The notes: a model not told the origin generated them from the sequence alone. 5,517 nucleotides of DNA from JAAAOZ01 sp964496595 (GCA_964496595.1 CAZCAI010000232.1:1-5517); one strand, 5' to 3'. Positions 1 to 5,483 are shown, numbered from the stretch's first letter. Program-made: numbers and translations.

Positions 1-100
1 GACAGGCCTCCGGCCAACCTTCCTCCTGCGCGGAAGGCCCCCCGCGCCCGCGTAGACGGTCGCTTGGCGCGTTAGCGCCTGTCTCAGGACTTCAGTCCGG
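1..100. repeat. GC-rich block of nested hairpins at the left edge, probable intergenic repeat
   Basis: Several short perfect inverted repeats are packed into 100 bases: GGCC/GGCC around position 10, CCTTCC (18-23) with GGAAGG (32-37), GGCGC (66-70) with GCGCC (75-79) around a GTTA loop, and GGAC (87-90) with GTCC (95-98) around TTCA. GACAGGC at 1-7 is also the reverse complement of GCCTGTC at 77-83, so the block can close as one multi-branched structure. No convincing reading frame with a start signal covers it. Such blocks are often dispersed intergenic repeats, but copy number cannot be judged here and the element may extend beyond position 1. The rest of the gap, to 192, shows no clear terminator for the minus-strand gene that ends at 193. 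Confidence 0.45.
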
Positions 101-192
101 GATCAACACACCATTTTCCCCAAAAACATGCCCATCCACGCTGCTTTTTGGGCCACTTAGGGGGATGTCCGGCAAAATTCAAAAGACCCGGC

Positions 193-1797
193 TTACTTCA
201 CCCAGAGCACGTCGAGGCTGACCTCGCCCGCGAGGGCCGTCAGGGTGACGGTGCGCGGTTGCGCGCGGAGGTGACGCGCCAAGGCGACCGGCTCGCCGCG
301 CAGATCGATCTCGCGCTGCTGACCGTCCTCCATCGTGAGGCGGAGCGTGCCCGCGCCGGAGCCGGGGATCAAAATGAGCTGGCGTCCCTCCCAGGTGAAG
401 GCGACGCTGGCCTCGGGCGCAGCGCGCTGATAGCTGCCCAGGATCGCATCGGCGGCGGCGATCTCCTCCCAGGCGCCGGTGTAGCTCAGTTGCCACGTCG
501 TCGCCTGGTGCTGAGCGGGGTAGAGCGTGGGCGTTAGCTCCTCCAGATAGGCGTCCAAGCTCTCGTAGAGCTGCGTGGGCGTGAAATCCGGCTCGACCAT
601 GCGGAAGTAGTACATCGGCTGATCGCGCTCGGCGTCGGTGGCGCGCTTGAAGAACCAGACGGTCGTCACGCCCGCCCACGGCCATTCGCGCTGGATGCGC
701 TCGTAGGCCAGCGGGGCGTAGCGCGCCTGCTGCTCCGGCGTGACGCGCCCGAACCGCGCGGGGATGTGCTCCGGCGCAGCGTTACTGTTCATCTCGCTGA
801 TCCAGATCGGCTTGTGCGCGTCCCCGTTGGCGACCATCACATCCCGCACCCACAGCGGGCGCGAGAAGTTGACCTGATCCTGCGTGGGCCGCATCCGGTG
901 ATCCGTCGGGCCGGACCAGAGCATGTAATTGTTCACCGCCATCACATCAAAGCATTCGCCCGCGCCGGCGTCGTACATCCGTTGCAGGAAGATGACGTCC
1001 ATCAGATTGTTGCCCTCATAGGTGGGATTCCACGTGCCCAACTCGGCGGTGGGCGCCATCGCGCCGCTGATGACCACGGCGTCGGGATCGGCGGCCTGGA
1101 TGCGCTCGTAGACCAGGCAGAGCAACTCGGCGTAGGCCTCTGGATCGACCGGCTGATTGCCCCATTCCGGGTAGATGTTCGGCTCGTTCCAGATCTGGTA
1201 GAAGCGGATGCGCCCGCGATAGCGGCGCACCACGGCCACGACGTAATCGGCGTAGTCCTCAAACTCATCCGGCGGGCCGAACGCGCCGCGCGCCGTGCCA
1301 TCGTGGCGGCTCCAGGCGGGGGGCGCCTCCAGCCGCGCGATGATGCCCAAATCGTGCTCCTCGGCCAACGCGACGATGTTATCGTACTTATCCCAGGCGG
1401 AGCGATACGGCTCGTGGCGGCGATCCTCAAAATCGCCCTTGCCGTGGATTTCGATGTCGTACCAGGGGAACGATTGGCGAATCCAATGGAAACCCGCGTC
1501 CGCGATCATCTGGAGCGTACGGGCGCGTTTCTCCGGCTCGACCTCCTGCTCTAAGAAGGTGTTGACGCCGAAGGGCGGTTGATCCGTGTACTGCGTGGCG
1601 ACGTGATCAGCGGTCTGGGGCAGGGGGCGCGTCCAGCGGAAGGCCCATTGTACCAGACCGCGCACTTGGGGCAGCAAACGCTCCTCGCCGGTGATGGCGA
1701 AGAGGCGCTCGCGGGGCTGCGAGAGGCTGATCCCCACCAGCGCGATGACCAACACGAGCAGGAGGATCAGAGTTGAACGCATCAAGGGCTTGCGCAT
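193..1797 (-). CDS. membrane-anchored or secreted clan GH-A glycoside-hydrolase-like protein
   Basis: A 534-aa protein whose N-terminus (about residues 8-26) is a single hydrophobic segment after basic residues, fitting an uncleaved signal anchor or signal peptide, so the rest should lie outside the membrane. Residues about 75-420 look like a (beta/alpha)8 glycosidase of clan GH-A (GH39/GH5-like). The strand-4 motif QIWNEPN supplies the likely acid/base E205, and PIWISEMN supplies the likely nucleophile E335, 130 residues later. TTVWFFK near 378 fits the strand-8 position. Residues about 432-534 look like an added beta-sandwich, possibly carbohydrate binding. The substrate cannot be read from sequence; beta-xylosidase, glucanase or other activity is possible. 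The ATG at 1797 is preferred over an in-frame TTG at 1812 because GGGAGG lies 7 nt before the ATG. The gene is second in an operon, 18 bp after the cysteine-rich gene. The stop is TAA. Confidence 0.85.
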   Translation of the reverse strand: MRKPLMRSTLILLLVLVIALVGISLSQPRERLFAITGEERLLPQVRGLVQWAFRWTRPLPQTADHVATQYTDQPPFGVNTFLEQEVEPEKRARTLQMIADAGFHWIRQSFPWYDIEIHGKGDFEDRRHEPYRSAWDKYDNIVALAEEHDLGIIARLEAPPAWSRHDGTARGAFGPPDEFEDYADYVVAVVRRYRGRIRFYQIWNEPNIYPEWGNQPVDPEAYAELLCLVYERIQAADPDAVVISGAMAPTAELGTWNPTYEGNNLMDVIFLQRMYDAGAGECFDVMAVNNYMLWSGPTDHRMRPTQDQVNFSRPLWVRDVMVANGDAHKPIWISEMNSNAAPEHIPARFGRVTPEQQARYAPLAYERIQREWPWAGVTTVWFFKRATDAERDQPMYYFRMVEPDFTPTQLYESLDAYLEELTPTLYPAQHQATTWQLSYTGAWEEIAAADAILGSYQRAAPEASVAFTWEGRQLILIPGSGAGTLRLTMEDGQQREIDLRGEPVALARHLRAQPRTVTLTALAGEVSLDVLWVK

Positions 1798-1804
1798 AAG
1801 CGCG

Positions 1805-1810
1805 CCTCCC
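1805..1810 (-). promoter_or_regulatory. Shine-Dalgarno sequence deciding the start of the glycosidase-like gene
   Basis: Read on the minus strand this is GGGAGG, 7 nt before the ATG at 1797. It overlaps the alternative TTG start (1812-1810), which therefore has no ribosome binding site of its own, so the shorter protein is favoured. Confidence 0.8.
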
Positions 1811-1815
1811 AAGCG

Positions 1816-2196
1816 TCAGCGTTGGGAGATAGGGGGAATATCTTCCGCAAGAAGCAACTTCGCAGAGAGAGGGAGATCATCTTCATCTTGGATGAATGCC
1901 TCTACCTCGTCCAACGCCTCATGATAACGTTCCAACAACTCATCATCGTCGCCCTTGAAGCCGCTGATGGTGCGTTGCGCGCACGTGCAGCATCCCAACG
2001 ACGCGCGGTAGCTGTCCAAATCGCACGTGAGGCAGCTTCCCATCTTGCACATCATCAGGCCGAAGGCGACGACCTCTTTGTGGTTATTCGGTAAGCTCAA
2101 AATCCGCTGGACCAATTCCTGCCACTCTGGGCCGCGCAGGTCAGCTAAATCATCGATACATCGGGGCGGAAACAGAATTTCACTATCTGGATACAT
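1816..2196 (-). CDS. small cysteine-rich protein of unknown function, first gene of the operon
   Basis: A 126-aa protein that I cannot name. Its middle holds a cysteine cluster, C50-x4-C55-x2-C58-x10-C69-C70-x-C72, plus a lone C13. The spacing suggests a bound metal (zinc or an Fe-S cluster), which is inference. The first 35 residues (FPPRCIDDLADLRGPEW) and the acidic helical C-terminus (about 83-110, rich in Asp/Glu) have no signal peptide or membrane segment, so the protein is probably cytoplasmic. The frame is open back to a TTG at 2271, but that codon falls at the expected transcription start of the promoter at 2278-2306, so the ATG at 2196 is chosen. Its ribosome site is weak (AAGAAAGAG, a few bases upstream). 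The stop lies 18 bp before the glycosidase-like ATG, on the same strand and probably on the same transcript. The high cysteine content and compact cluster make a chance ORF unlikely. Confidence 0.8.
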   Translation of the reverse strand: MYPDSEILFPPRCIDDLADLRGPEWQELVQRILSLPNNHKEVVAFGLMMCKMGSCLTCDLDSYRASLGCCTCAQRTISGFKGDDDELLERYHEALDEVEAFIQDEDDLPLSAKLLLAEDIPPISQR

Positions 2197-2277
2197 AACT
2201 CTTTCTTGTGGTGCGGGGTAATGAGTAGGCCAACATCCAAAGCCATCCTGCTCAGAGGATAGCTGCGTCAAAAGTCA

Positions 2278-2306
2278 ATCATATCACAGACGAGGCGTTT
2301 TTTCAA
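2278..2306 (-). promoter_or_regulatory. sigma70-type promoter of the two-gene operon
   Basis: On the minus strand, TTGAAA (2306-2301) is followed after exactly 17 bp by TATGAT (2283-2278). The bases just before the -10 are TGA, giving an extended -10 (TGn). The start of transcription should fall near 2271, leaving a leader of about 75 nt before the ATG at 2196. Two direct copies of TTGGCCG (2313-2319 and 2331-2337 on the plus strand, 18 bp apart) lie just upstream of the -35. Confidence 0.75.
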
Positions 2307-2515
2307 GGGTTTTTGGCCGATTTGGGGGAATTGGCCGTCGAATGGCTCTGGGTGGGGTGGGCCGGGGTTTTTCAGCACCCGTCAGCATAGAAGCGAGCGG
2401 CGATGTTCACAACCTCCGGGCCTGAGAATTCGCGCGCGCAGGCATTCCTTGTACATGATGACTCATCTCCATTCCCATCTCCTTCTATCCTACATCAAAA
2501 TCGGCGCGGCGGTAG
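2307..2515. other. non-coding part of the divergent intergenic region
   Basis: The full gap between the two divergent genes is 2197-2580. Apart from the minus-strand promoter and the plus-strand -10 and ribosome site, the only patterns seen are the two TTGGCCG copies near 2313-2337, a G-rich run near 2341-2370 and a short GCGCGCGC tract near 2431-2440. No open frame with a start signal, RNA gene or clear terminator was seen. Confidence 0.6.
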
Positions 2516-2571
2516 TATAATAGACGCGGCGCACGCCATTTCATTGCCACACTACCCAAGTTGATGGAGGT
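2516..2571 (+). promoter_or_regulatory. putative -10 box and Shine-Dalgarno for the tocopherol-cyclase-family gene
   Basis: TATAAT at 2516-2521 is a perfect -10 hexamer, but no good -35 is visible 16-18 bp upstream, so it may need an activator or another sigma factor. GGAGGT at 2566-2571 lies 9 nt before the ATG at 2581 and supports that start. The predicted leader is about 50 nt. Confidence 0.55.
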
Positions 2572-2580
2572 CTAGAGCCA

Positions 2581-3579
2581 ATGTTCACATCACTACGTCG
2601 CTGGATTCAACGCACGCTGCACCCCGCCTGGTATCAGGGGCGCGGGCAATCGCCGCCTTACTTCGAGGGCTGGTACTTCAAGATCGTCGATCCGACCGAG
2701 ACCTATCGCTACGCCATCATCGCGGCGATATTCAAGACGAGCGGGGCGGAGCAGCCGCACGCTTTCGTGCAGATCAATGACACGGTGCGCGAGCGGATGA
2801 CCTATCTCCGCTATCCCGTGACGGCGTTCCGGGCGGCCGAAGAATACTTCGCCGTGCAGATCGGCCCGCACACTTTCTCCGACGCCGCGATGGCCCTCAA
2901 TATCGCGACCGAGGAGCTGACGATGCGGGGGATGCTGCGCTTTCGTGAGACGCAGCCCTGGCCCGCCACGTGGATCGCGCCCGGCGCGATGGGCTGGTAC
3001 GCCTGGGCGCCGTGGATGGAGTGCTATCAGGGCGTGCTCAGCTTCGATCACGGCCTGGCGGGCGCGCTGACCATCGACGGCGTCGAGGCGCCGTTCACCG
3101 GCGGGCGGGGCTACATCGAGAAGACGTGGGGCCGCGCTTTCCCGGAGGCGTGGATCTGGCTGCAATGCAACCACTTCGCCGCGCCGGGGATCAGCCTTTT
3201 TGGCGCGATCTCGATCATCCCGTGGTTGCGGTGGTCCTTTCGCGGCTTTATGATCGGCCTGTGGCACGACGGGAAGCTCACGCGCTTCGCGACGTACACC
3301 GGCGCCCAGACGGATCACGTGGCCGTGACGCCCTCGGCGGTGACGTGGCGCCTCCACGACCGGCGCCATCGCCTGGAACTGGTGGTGCATCGCGGCAAAA
3401 CCATCGATTTGCGCGGGCCGAGCACCTTCGATATGGGCGTGCGCGTTCCGGAGGCGTTGGATGCCCATATCGACATAAAATTAACCCGGCGGCGCGATGG
3501 GCGGGTGCTGCTGGCCGACCACGGGCGCAACGCCGGGTTGGAAATCGGTGGGAACGTGGCTAAGCTGCTGGACTATTGA
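2581..3579 (+). CDS. tocopherol-cyclase-family protein (VTE1-like)
   Basis: A 332-aa protein with the hallmarks of the tocopherol cyclase family (Pfam Tocopherol_cycl). HPAWYQG (14-20) is followed by YFEGWYFK (27-34), and the central block runs from GRGYIEKTWG (175-184) to the nearby FPEAWIW and NHF (to 199). Length and motif order agree with full-length bacterial members. In plants and cyanobacteria the family closes the chromanol ring of vitamin E precursors. Most other bacteria with homologues are not known to make tocopherols, so the substrate here is open and may be another prenylated quinol or lipid. No signal peptide or membrane helix is evident; the chain is rich in Trp and aromatic residues, fitting the family's beta-barrel-like fold. 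It is transcribed alone, divergent from the glycosidase operon, with no quinone biosynthesis gene beside it in this window. The ATG has GGAGGT 9 nt upstream. Family assignment is firm; the reaction is not. Confidence 0.88.
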   Translation: MFTSLRRWIQRTLHPAWYQGRGQSPPYFEGWYFKIVDPTETYRYAIIAAIFKTSGAEQPHAFVQINDTVRERMTYLRYPVTAFRAAEEYFAVQIGPHTFSDAAMALNIATEELTMRGMLRFRETQPWPATWIAPGAMGWYAWAPWMECYQGVLSFDHGLAGALTIDGVEAPFTGGRGYIEKTWGRAFPEAWIWLQCNHFAAPGISLFGAISIIPWLRWSFRGFMIGLWHDGKLTRFATYTGAQTDHVAVTPSAVTWRLHDRRHRLELVVHRGKTIDLRGPSTFDMGVRVPEALDAHIDIKLTRRRDGRVLLADHGRNAGLEIGGNVAKLLDY

Positions 3580-3699
3580 CCTGGGGGACTGGCGCTCGAA
3601 AATGTAGATGTGACTGAACTCGGGGCTGTTTCTTCTTGATTTTTTATCTGCAGGTTGTAAACTAAGACGAAATACATCCACACGATTGTACCTATAAAC

Positions 3700-3810
3700 G
3701 TATCTTCTCAATAAACCGGGGGGCGTTATGGATCGCCAGCATCTTGCTGGCATATATGCCGTCAAGATGACGGCGTTCCATCAATATACCCCAACTTATT
3801 GAGAAGATAC
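3700..3810. mobile_element. MITE-like palindromic element with 15-bp terminal inverted repeats and flanking duplication
   Basis: The left end (3700-3714, GTATCTTCTCAATAA) and the right end (3796-3810) are perfect 15-bp inverted repeats. CTATAAAC directly flanks both ends (3692-3699 and 3811-3818). A C at 3810 makes the match 9 bp if it is counted in the duplication (CCTATAAAC at 3691-3699 and 3810-3818). This pattern is what a target-site duplication of 8 or 9 bp leaves. The element is 111 bp, has no transposase, and is roughly palindromic over its whole length with its centre near 3755, so it should be a non-autonomous element mobilised by a transposase elsewhere. It lies in the leader region of the pyrophosphatase gene, its right duplication ending 7 bp before that gene's Shine-Dalgarno. 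The parent IS family cannot be named from this window. Confidence 0.82.
3735..3774. repeat. twin hairpins at the core of the MITE
   Basis: GCCAGC (3735-3740) pairs with GCTGGC (3746-3751) around the loop ATCTT, and GCCGTC (3758-3763) pairs with GACGGC (3769-3774) around the loop AAGAT. The two loops are reverse complements of each other, and a CATATATG palindrome (3751-3758) links the hairpins. The two 20-base half-cores match as inverted repeats at 16 of 20 positions; the four differences are two base pairs changed on both sides, so each local hairpin stays perfect. Confidence 0.85.
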
Positions 3811-3825
3811 CTATAAACATCAGAT

Positions 3826-3831
3826 AAGGAG
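3826..3831 (+). promoter_or_regulatory. Shine-Dalgarno of the pyrophosphatase gene
   Basis: AAGGAG lies 6 nt before the ATG at 3838. It lies only 7 bp past the right flanking duplication of the MITE, so the insertion left translation signals intact but replaced everything further upstream. Confidence 0.85.
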
Positions 3832-3837
3832 TTCCCT

Positions 3838-4377
3838 ATGGCTAATCTTTGGCACGATTTACCCCCCGGCCCGGATGTCCCCAATGTCATCTATGTGATT
3901 GTCGAAATTCCGAAGCGTTCGCGGAATAAGTTCGAGTACAATAAACATGGAGGGTTCCTCAAATTGGATCGCGTGCTTTATTCTTCGCTGCATTATCCGG
4001 GTGATTATGGCTTCATCCCGCGCACGCACTACGACGACGGCGATCCTTTAGATGTATTGGTAGATACCAGCGACCCGACGTTTCCGGGTTGCGTCATCGA
4101 AGCGCGCCCCGTCGGCATCTTCCGCATGCGCGACCGGGGTCTCGCCGATGATAAAATCTTAGCTGTGCCGGCCACCGATCCTCTGTTTGATAATTATCAA
4201 GAGTTGGATGATGTGCCGCCGCACTATCTCGAAGAGGTCGAGCACTTCTTCTCCGTCTACAAGGATCTTCAGCACGAGCGCATCGAACCGCTCGCATGGG
4301 AAGGGCGTGAGGCGGCGCACGCGGAGATCGAGCGCTCGCTCAAACTGTACGCGCAATATCTGCGGAGCGGTCATTAG
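3838..4377 (+). CDS. ppa: inorganic pyrophosphatase, family I (EC 3.6.1.1)
   Basis: A 179-aa soluble enzyme that hydrolyses pyrophosphate to two phosphates in the cytoplasm and so drives nucleic acid, protein and lipid synthesis. The family I signature DGDPLDV is at 67-73. By alignment in mind with the E. coli enzyme, the metal-binding aspartates are D67, D69, D72, D99 and D104, with K106 two residues after D104. The N-terminal EIPKRSRNKFEY (23-34) gives E23, K31 and E33, followed by R45 and Y57 in the YPGDYGF block. All key residues are present and the length is normal for a bacterial hexameric form. AAGGAG stands 6 nt before the ATG. It is transcribed as a single gene. Codon use is less GC-rich than in the tocopherol-cyclase gene upstream. 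The upstream region is interrupted by the MITE at 3700-3810, so the native promoter was displaced or replaced. The 71-bp gap after the stop, before the convergent gene, shows no clear terminator. Confidence 0.96.
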   Translation: MANLWHDLPPGPDVPNVIYVIVEIPKRSRNKFEYNKHGGFLKLDRVLYSSLHYPGDYGFIPRTHYDDGDPLDVLVDTSDPTFPGCVIEARPVGIFRMRDRGLADDKILAVPATDPLFDNYQELDDVPPHYLEEVEHFFSVYKDLQHERIEPLAWEGREAAHAEIERSLKLYAQYLRSGH

Positions 4378-4448
4378 CCACAATCTATCCGGCGCGGAAG
4401 CTGGATGATCTGCGGCCGCTGGCTAAATAGTGCGGCGGCGGCGATTGC

Positions 4449-5132
4449 TCAGTACGGCGGCTCCGCCGGCCCCGTATAACCACACATCCCCATCCGGGGC
4501 GAGTTCACGACGGGCATCATGAACTCATACTCGTCGTGGGGATGTTCCTCGGCATGTTCGTCGCAGAGCGCACCCGATTGGTTGTGCTCGTACATGCATT
4601 CTATGCACAGCCATTCGGCGGGTTTATCGCATTCCATGCAGGTGATCTCCGGGGCGTGATTGCGCGCCATCAAGTAGATGGGATGCTGGGTGAGCGGCTT
4701 CCCTTGCCGGACATCCACGACCTTCACCAGGGTCTCCGAGGACGTGCCGAAGTCGTAGATGTGCGTCAACTCTATTCCTACCTCGAAAACCTGATGCGCC
4801 GGGCGGCTCATGGGGATCTCGTCCCCGCTCCAGCCGCCGATAGAGAATTGGCTGAGGTGCCCACAACATTCCAGCCAGATCGCGCGCAGATAAGAATCCA
4901 ACGCGGCTAACGGCGCGTCGCCGTTCATCTCCAGATGTAACCAAAAGAATCCCTGCCAGGCATCCTGAACCTGCAAGTGGTAGATAGCCTGCTTTTTCCT
5001 CGATGTTTGATTCGCCGCCTCAATGACTGCCTCCCGTTCTGGACAGGCGCGCAGATGGCGGGCCATCCCGCCGCGCGTCATCACCTCTCCACAAAACTCA
5101 CATGTTCCTTTAGGTCGCTCTAACTCTGTCAT
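4449..5132 (-). CDS. zinc-finger protein with a pRiA4b ORF-3-like core
   Basis: A 227-aa protein in three parts. Residues 11-30 form a C2HC finger (C11-x2-C14-x11-H26-x3-C30). Residues about 48-160 resemble the plasmid pRiA4b ORF-3-like domain: YHLQVQ near 51, then LDSYLRAIWLECCGHLSQF (78-96) and a YDFGT motif near 126. Residues 165-199 hold a second Cys/His cluster, C165-x2-C168-x7-C176-x2-C179-x10-C190-x2-H193, which could be a B-box-like zinc site. The C-terminal PVVNSPRMGMCGYTG looks like a conserved tail of this family. The biochemical function is unknown; binding to nucleic acid or protein through the fingers is inference. No signal peptide is seen. The frame is open to an ATG at 5183, but the ATG at 5132 is chosen because AAGGAG lies 6 nt before it and the extra 17 residues are low-complexity and lysine-rich. 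It is convergent with the pyrophosphatase gene. A GC hairpin (CGGCG/CGCCG, 4455-4468) lies inside its last codons. Confidence 0.85.
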   Translation of the reverse strand: MTELERPKGTCEFCGEVMTRGGMARHLRACPEREAVIEAANQTSRKKQAIYHLQVQDAWQGFFWLHLEMNGDAPLAALDSYLRAIWLECCGHLSQFSIGGWSGDEIPMSRPAHQVFEVGIELTHIYDFGTSSETLVKVVDVRQGKPLTQHPIYLMARNHAPEITCMECDKPAEWLCIECMYEHNQSGALCDEHAEEHPHDEYEFMMPVVNSPRMGMCGYTGPAEPPY

Positions 5133-5138
5133 AGTAGT

Positions 5139-5144
5139 CTCCTT
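5139..5144 (-). promoter_or_regulatory. Shine-Dalgarno deciding the start of the zinc-finger gene
   Basis: Minus-strand AAGGAG stands 6 nt before the ATG at 5132, which rules in that start over the ATG at 5183. The region upstream is A/T-rich (5145-5260), but I could not settle on a -35/-10 pair. Confidence 0.8.
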
Positions 5145-5230
5145 TTGTTTTTTTGATTTTGTCGATAATGCGTTGCATCTCACAAAACTATCCTGTTACA
5201 TGTTTGGTTACAGAAAAAAGGGGGTAGTGT

Positions 5231-5420
5231 TCAAACCGAACAAATGAGATAGGAGTTTAGACACTTTTGCTTGGCCACTGGATACCCCGTTAGGTACTCT
5301 TGACGCTCAATAAAGCCGACCAAGGTGGGGTTGAGGCTCTGAAAAGGCTAAAAATGAGGGAAAAACCTCAGTTTTGCGTTCAAAACTGGCGATTCTGTCT
5401 TGGTAGAATGTGTCCATCAT
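5231..5420 (-). pseudogene. possible frameshifted gene remnant, unidentified
   Basis: From ATG ATG (5420-5415) a minus-strand frame reads MDTFYQDRIASFERKTEVF and on to a TGA at 5307-5309 (36 codons from the second ATG). A neighbouring frame that overlaps its end continues with VGFIERQEYLTGYPVAKQK down to a TGA at 5231-5233. A one-base shift near 5315-5325 would join them into about 60 residues of ordinary, well-mixed composition. AAGGA lies immediately before the first ATG, too close for a normal ribosome site but 3 nt before the second. I do not recognise the peptide. It could be a broken transposase or hypothetical-gene 5' end, a short leader peptide, or chance. Confidence 0.3.
5355..5388 (-). 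repeat. two overlapping hairpins, one followed by T5 on the minus strand
   Basis: CAGTTTTG (5369-5376) and CAAAACTG (5381-5388) form a perfect 8-bp stem with a 4-base loop. TGAGG (5355-5359) and CCTCA (5366-5370) form a 5-bp stem, followed on the minus strand by TTTTT (5354-5350), which resembles a weak intrinsic terminator. The two stems share 5369-5370, so they partly compete. They lie inside the possible remnant ORF and about 220 bp upstream of the zinc-finger start. Confidence 0.45.
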
Positions 5421-5438
5421 TCCTTAAAAATGTGAGCG

Positions 5439-5483
5439 GTTGGGGCAAAGTGTCCAGTGAACTAACGTGACCTTTGCCCCAAC
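5439..5483. repeat. perfect 12-bp inverted repeat with a 21-base spacer
   Basis: GTTGGGGCAAAG at 5439-5450 is the exact reverse complement of CTTTGCCCCAAC at 5472-5483; the match does not extend further inward or outward. On the minus strand a TTTTT run follows about 8 nt after the stem, too far for a standard terminator. It could be an operator, a recombination site or IS end, or a weak terminator of a gene beyond the right edge. Confidence 0.6.

Noticed and set aside
766..1554. Long plus-strand open frame (262 codons) opposite the glycosidase-like gene
   Set aside because: It is antisense to a gene with clear catalytic motifs and signal anchor; its composition is typical of a high-GC shadow frame and it lacks a ribosome site.
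2197..2271. N-terminal extension of the cysteine-rich protein to TTG at 2271
   Set aside because: The TTG lies at the predicted transcription start of the -10 at 2278-2283, so it could not be properly translated from that transcript.
2593..3468. Long minus-strand open frame (291 codons) opposite the tocopherol-cyclase gene
   Set aside because: Antisense shadow rich in Arg, His, Pro and Ala; the plus strand carries the family motifs.
3481..3765. Minus-strand open frame running through the MITE into the end of the tocopherol-cyclase gene
   Set aside because: It is made of MITE sequence, intergenic DNA and antisense coding; no start signal or recognisable family.
3692..3810. CRISPR-like or riboswitch reading of the repeats before ppa
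   Set aside because: There is only one palindromic unit with flanking duplication, no spaced direct repeats and no known aptamer pattern; a MITE explains the whole structure.
4378..4448. Possible bidirectional terminator between the convergent genes
   Set aside because: The gap holds a GCGGCCGC palindrome but no stem followed by a T-run on either strand.
5256..5460. A complete small IS or MITE bounded by GACACTTT and AAAGTGTC
   Set aside because: The inverted match is only about 8 bp with poor extension and no matching flanking duplication was found.
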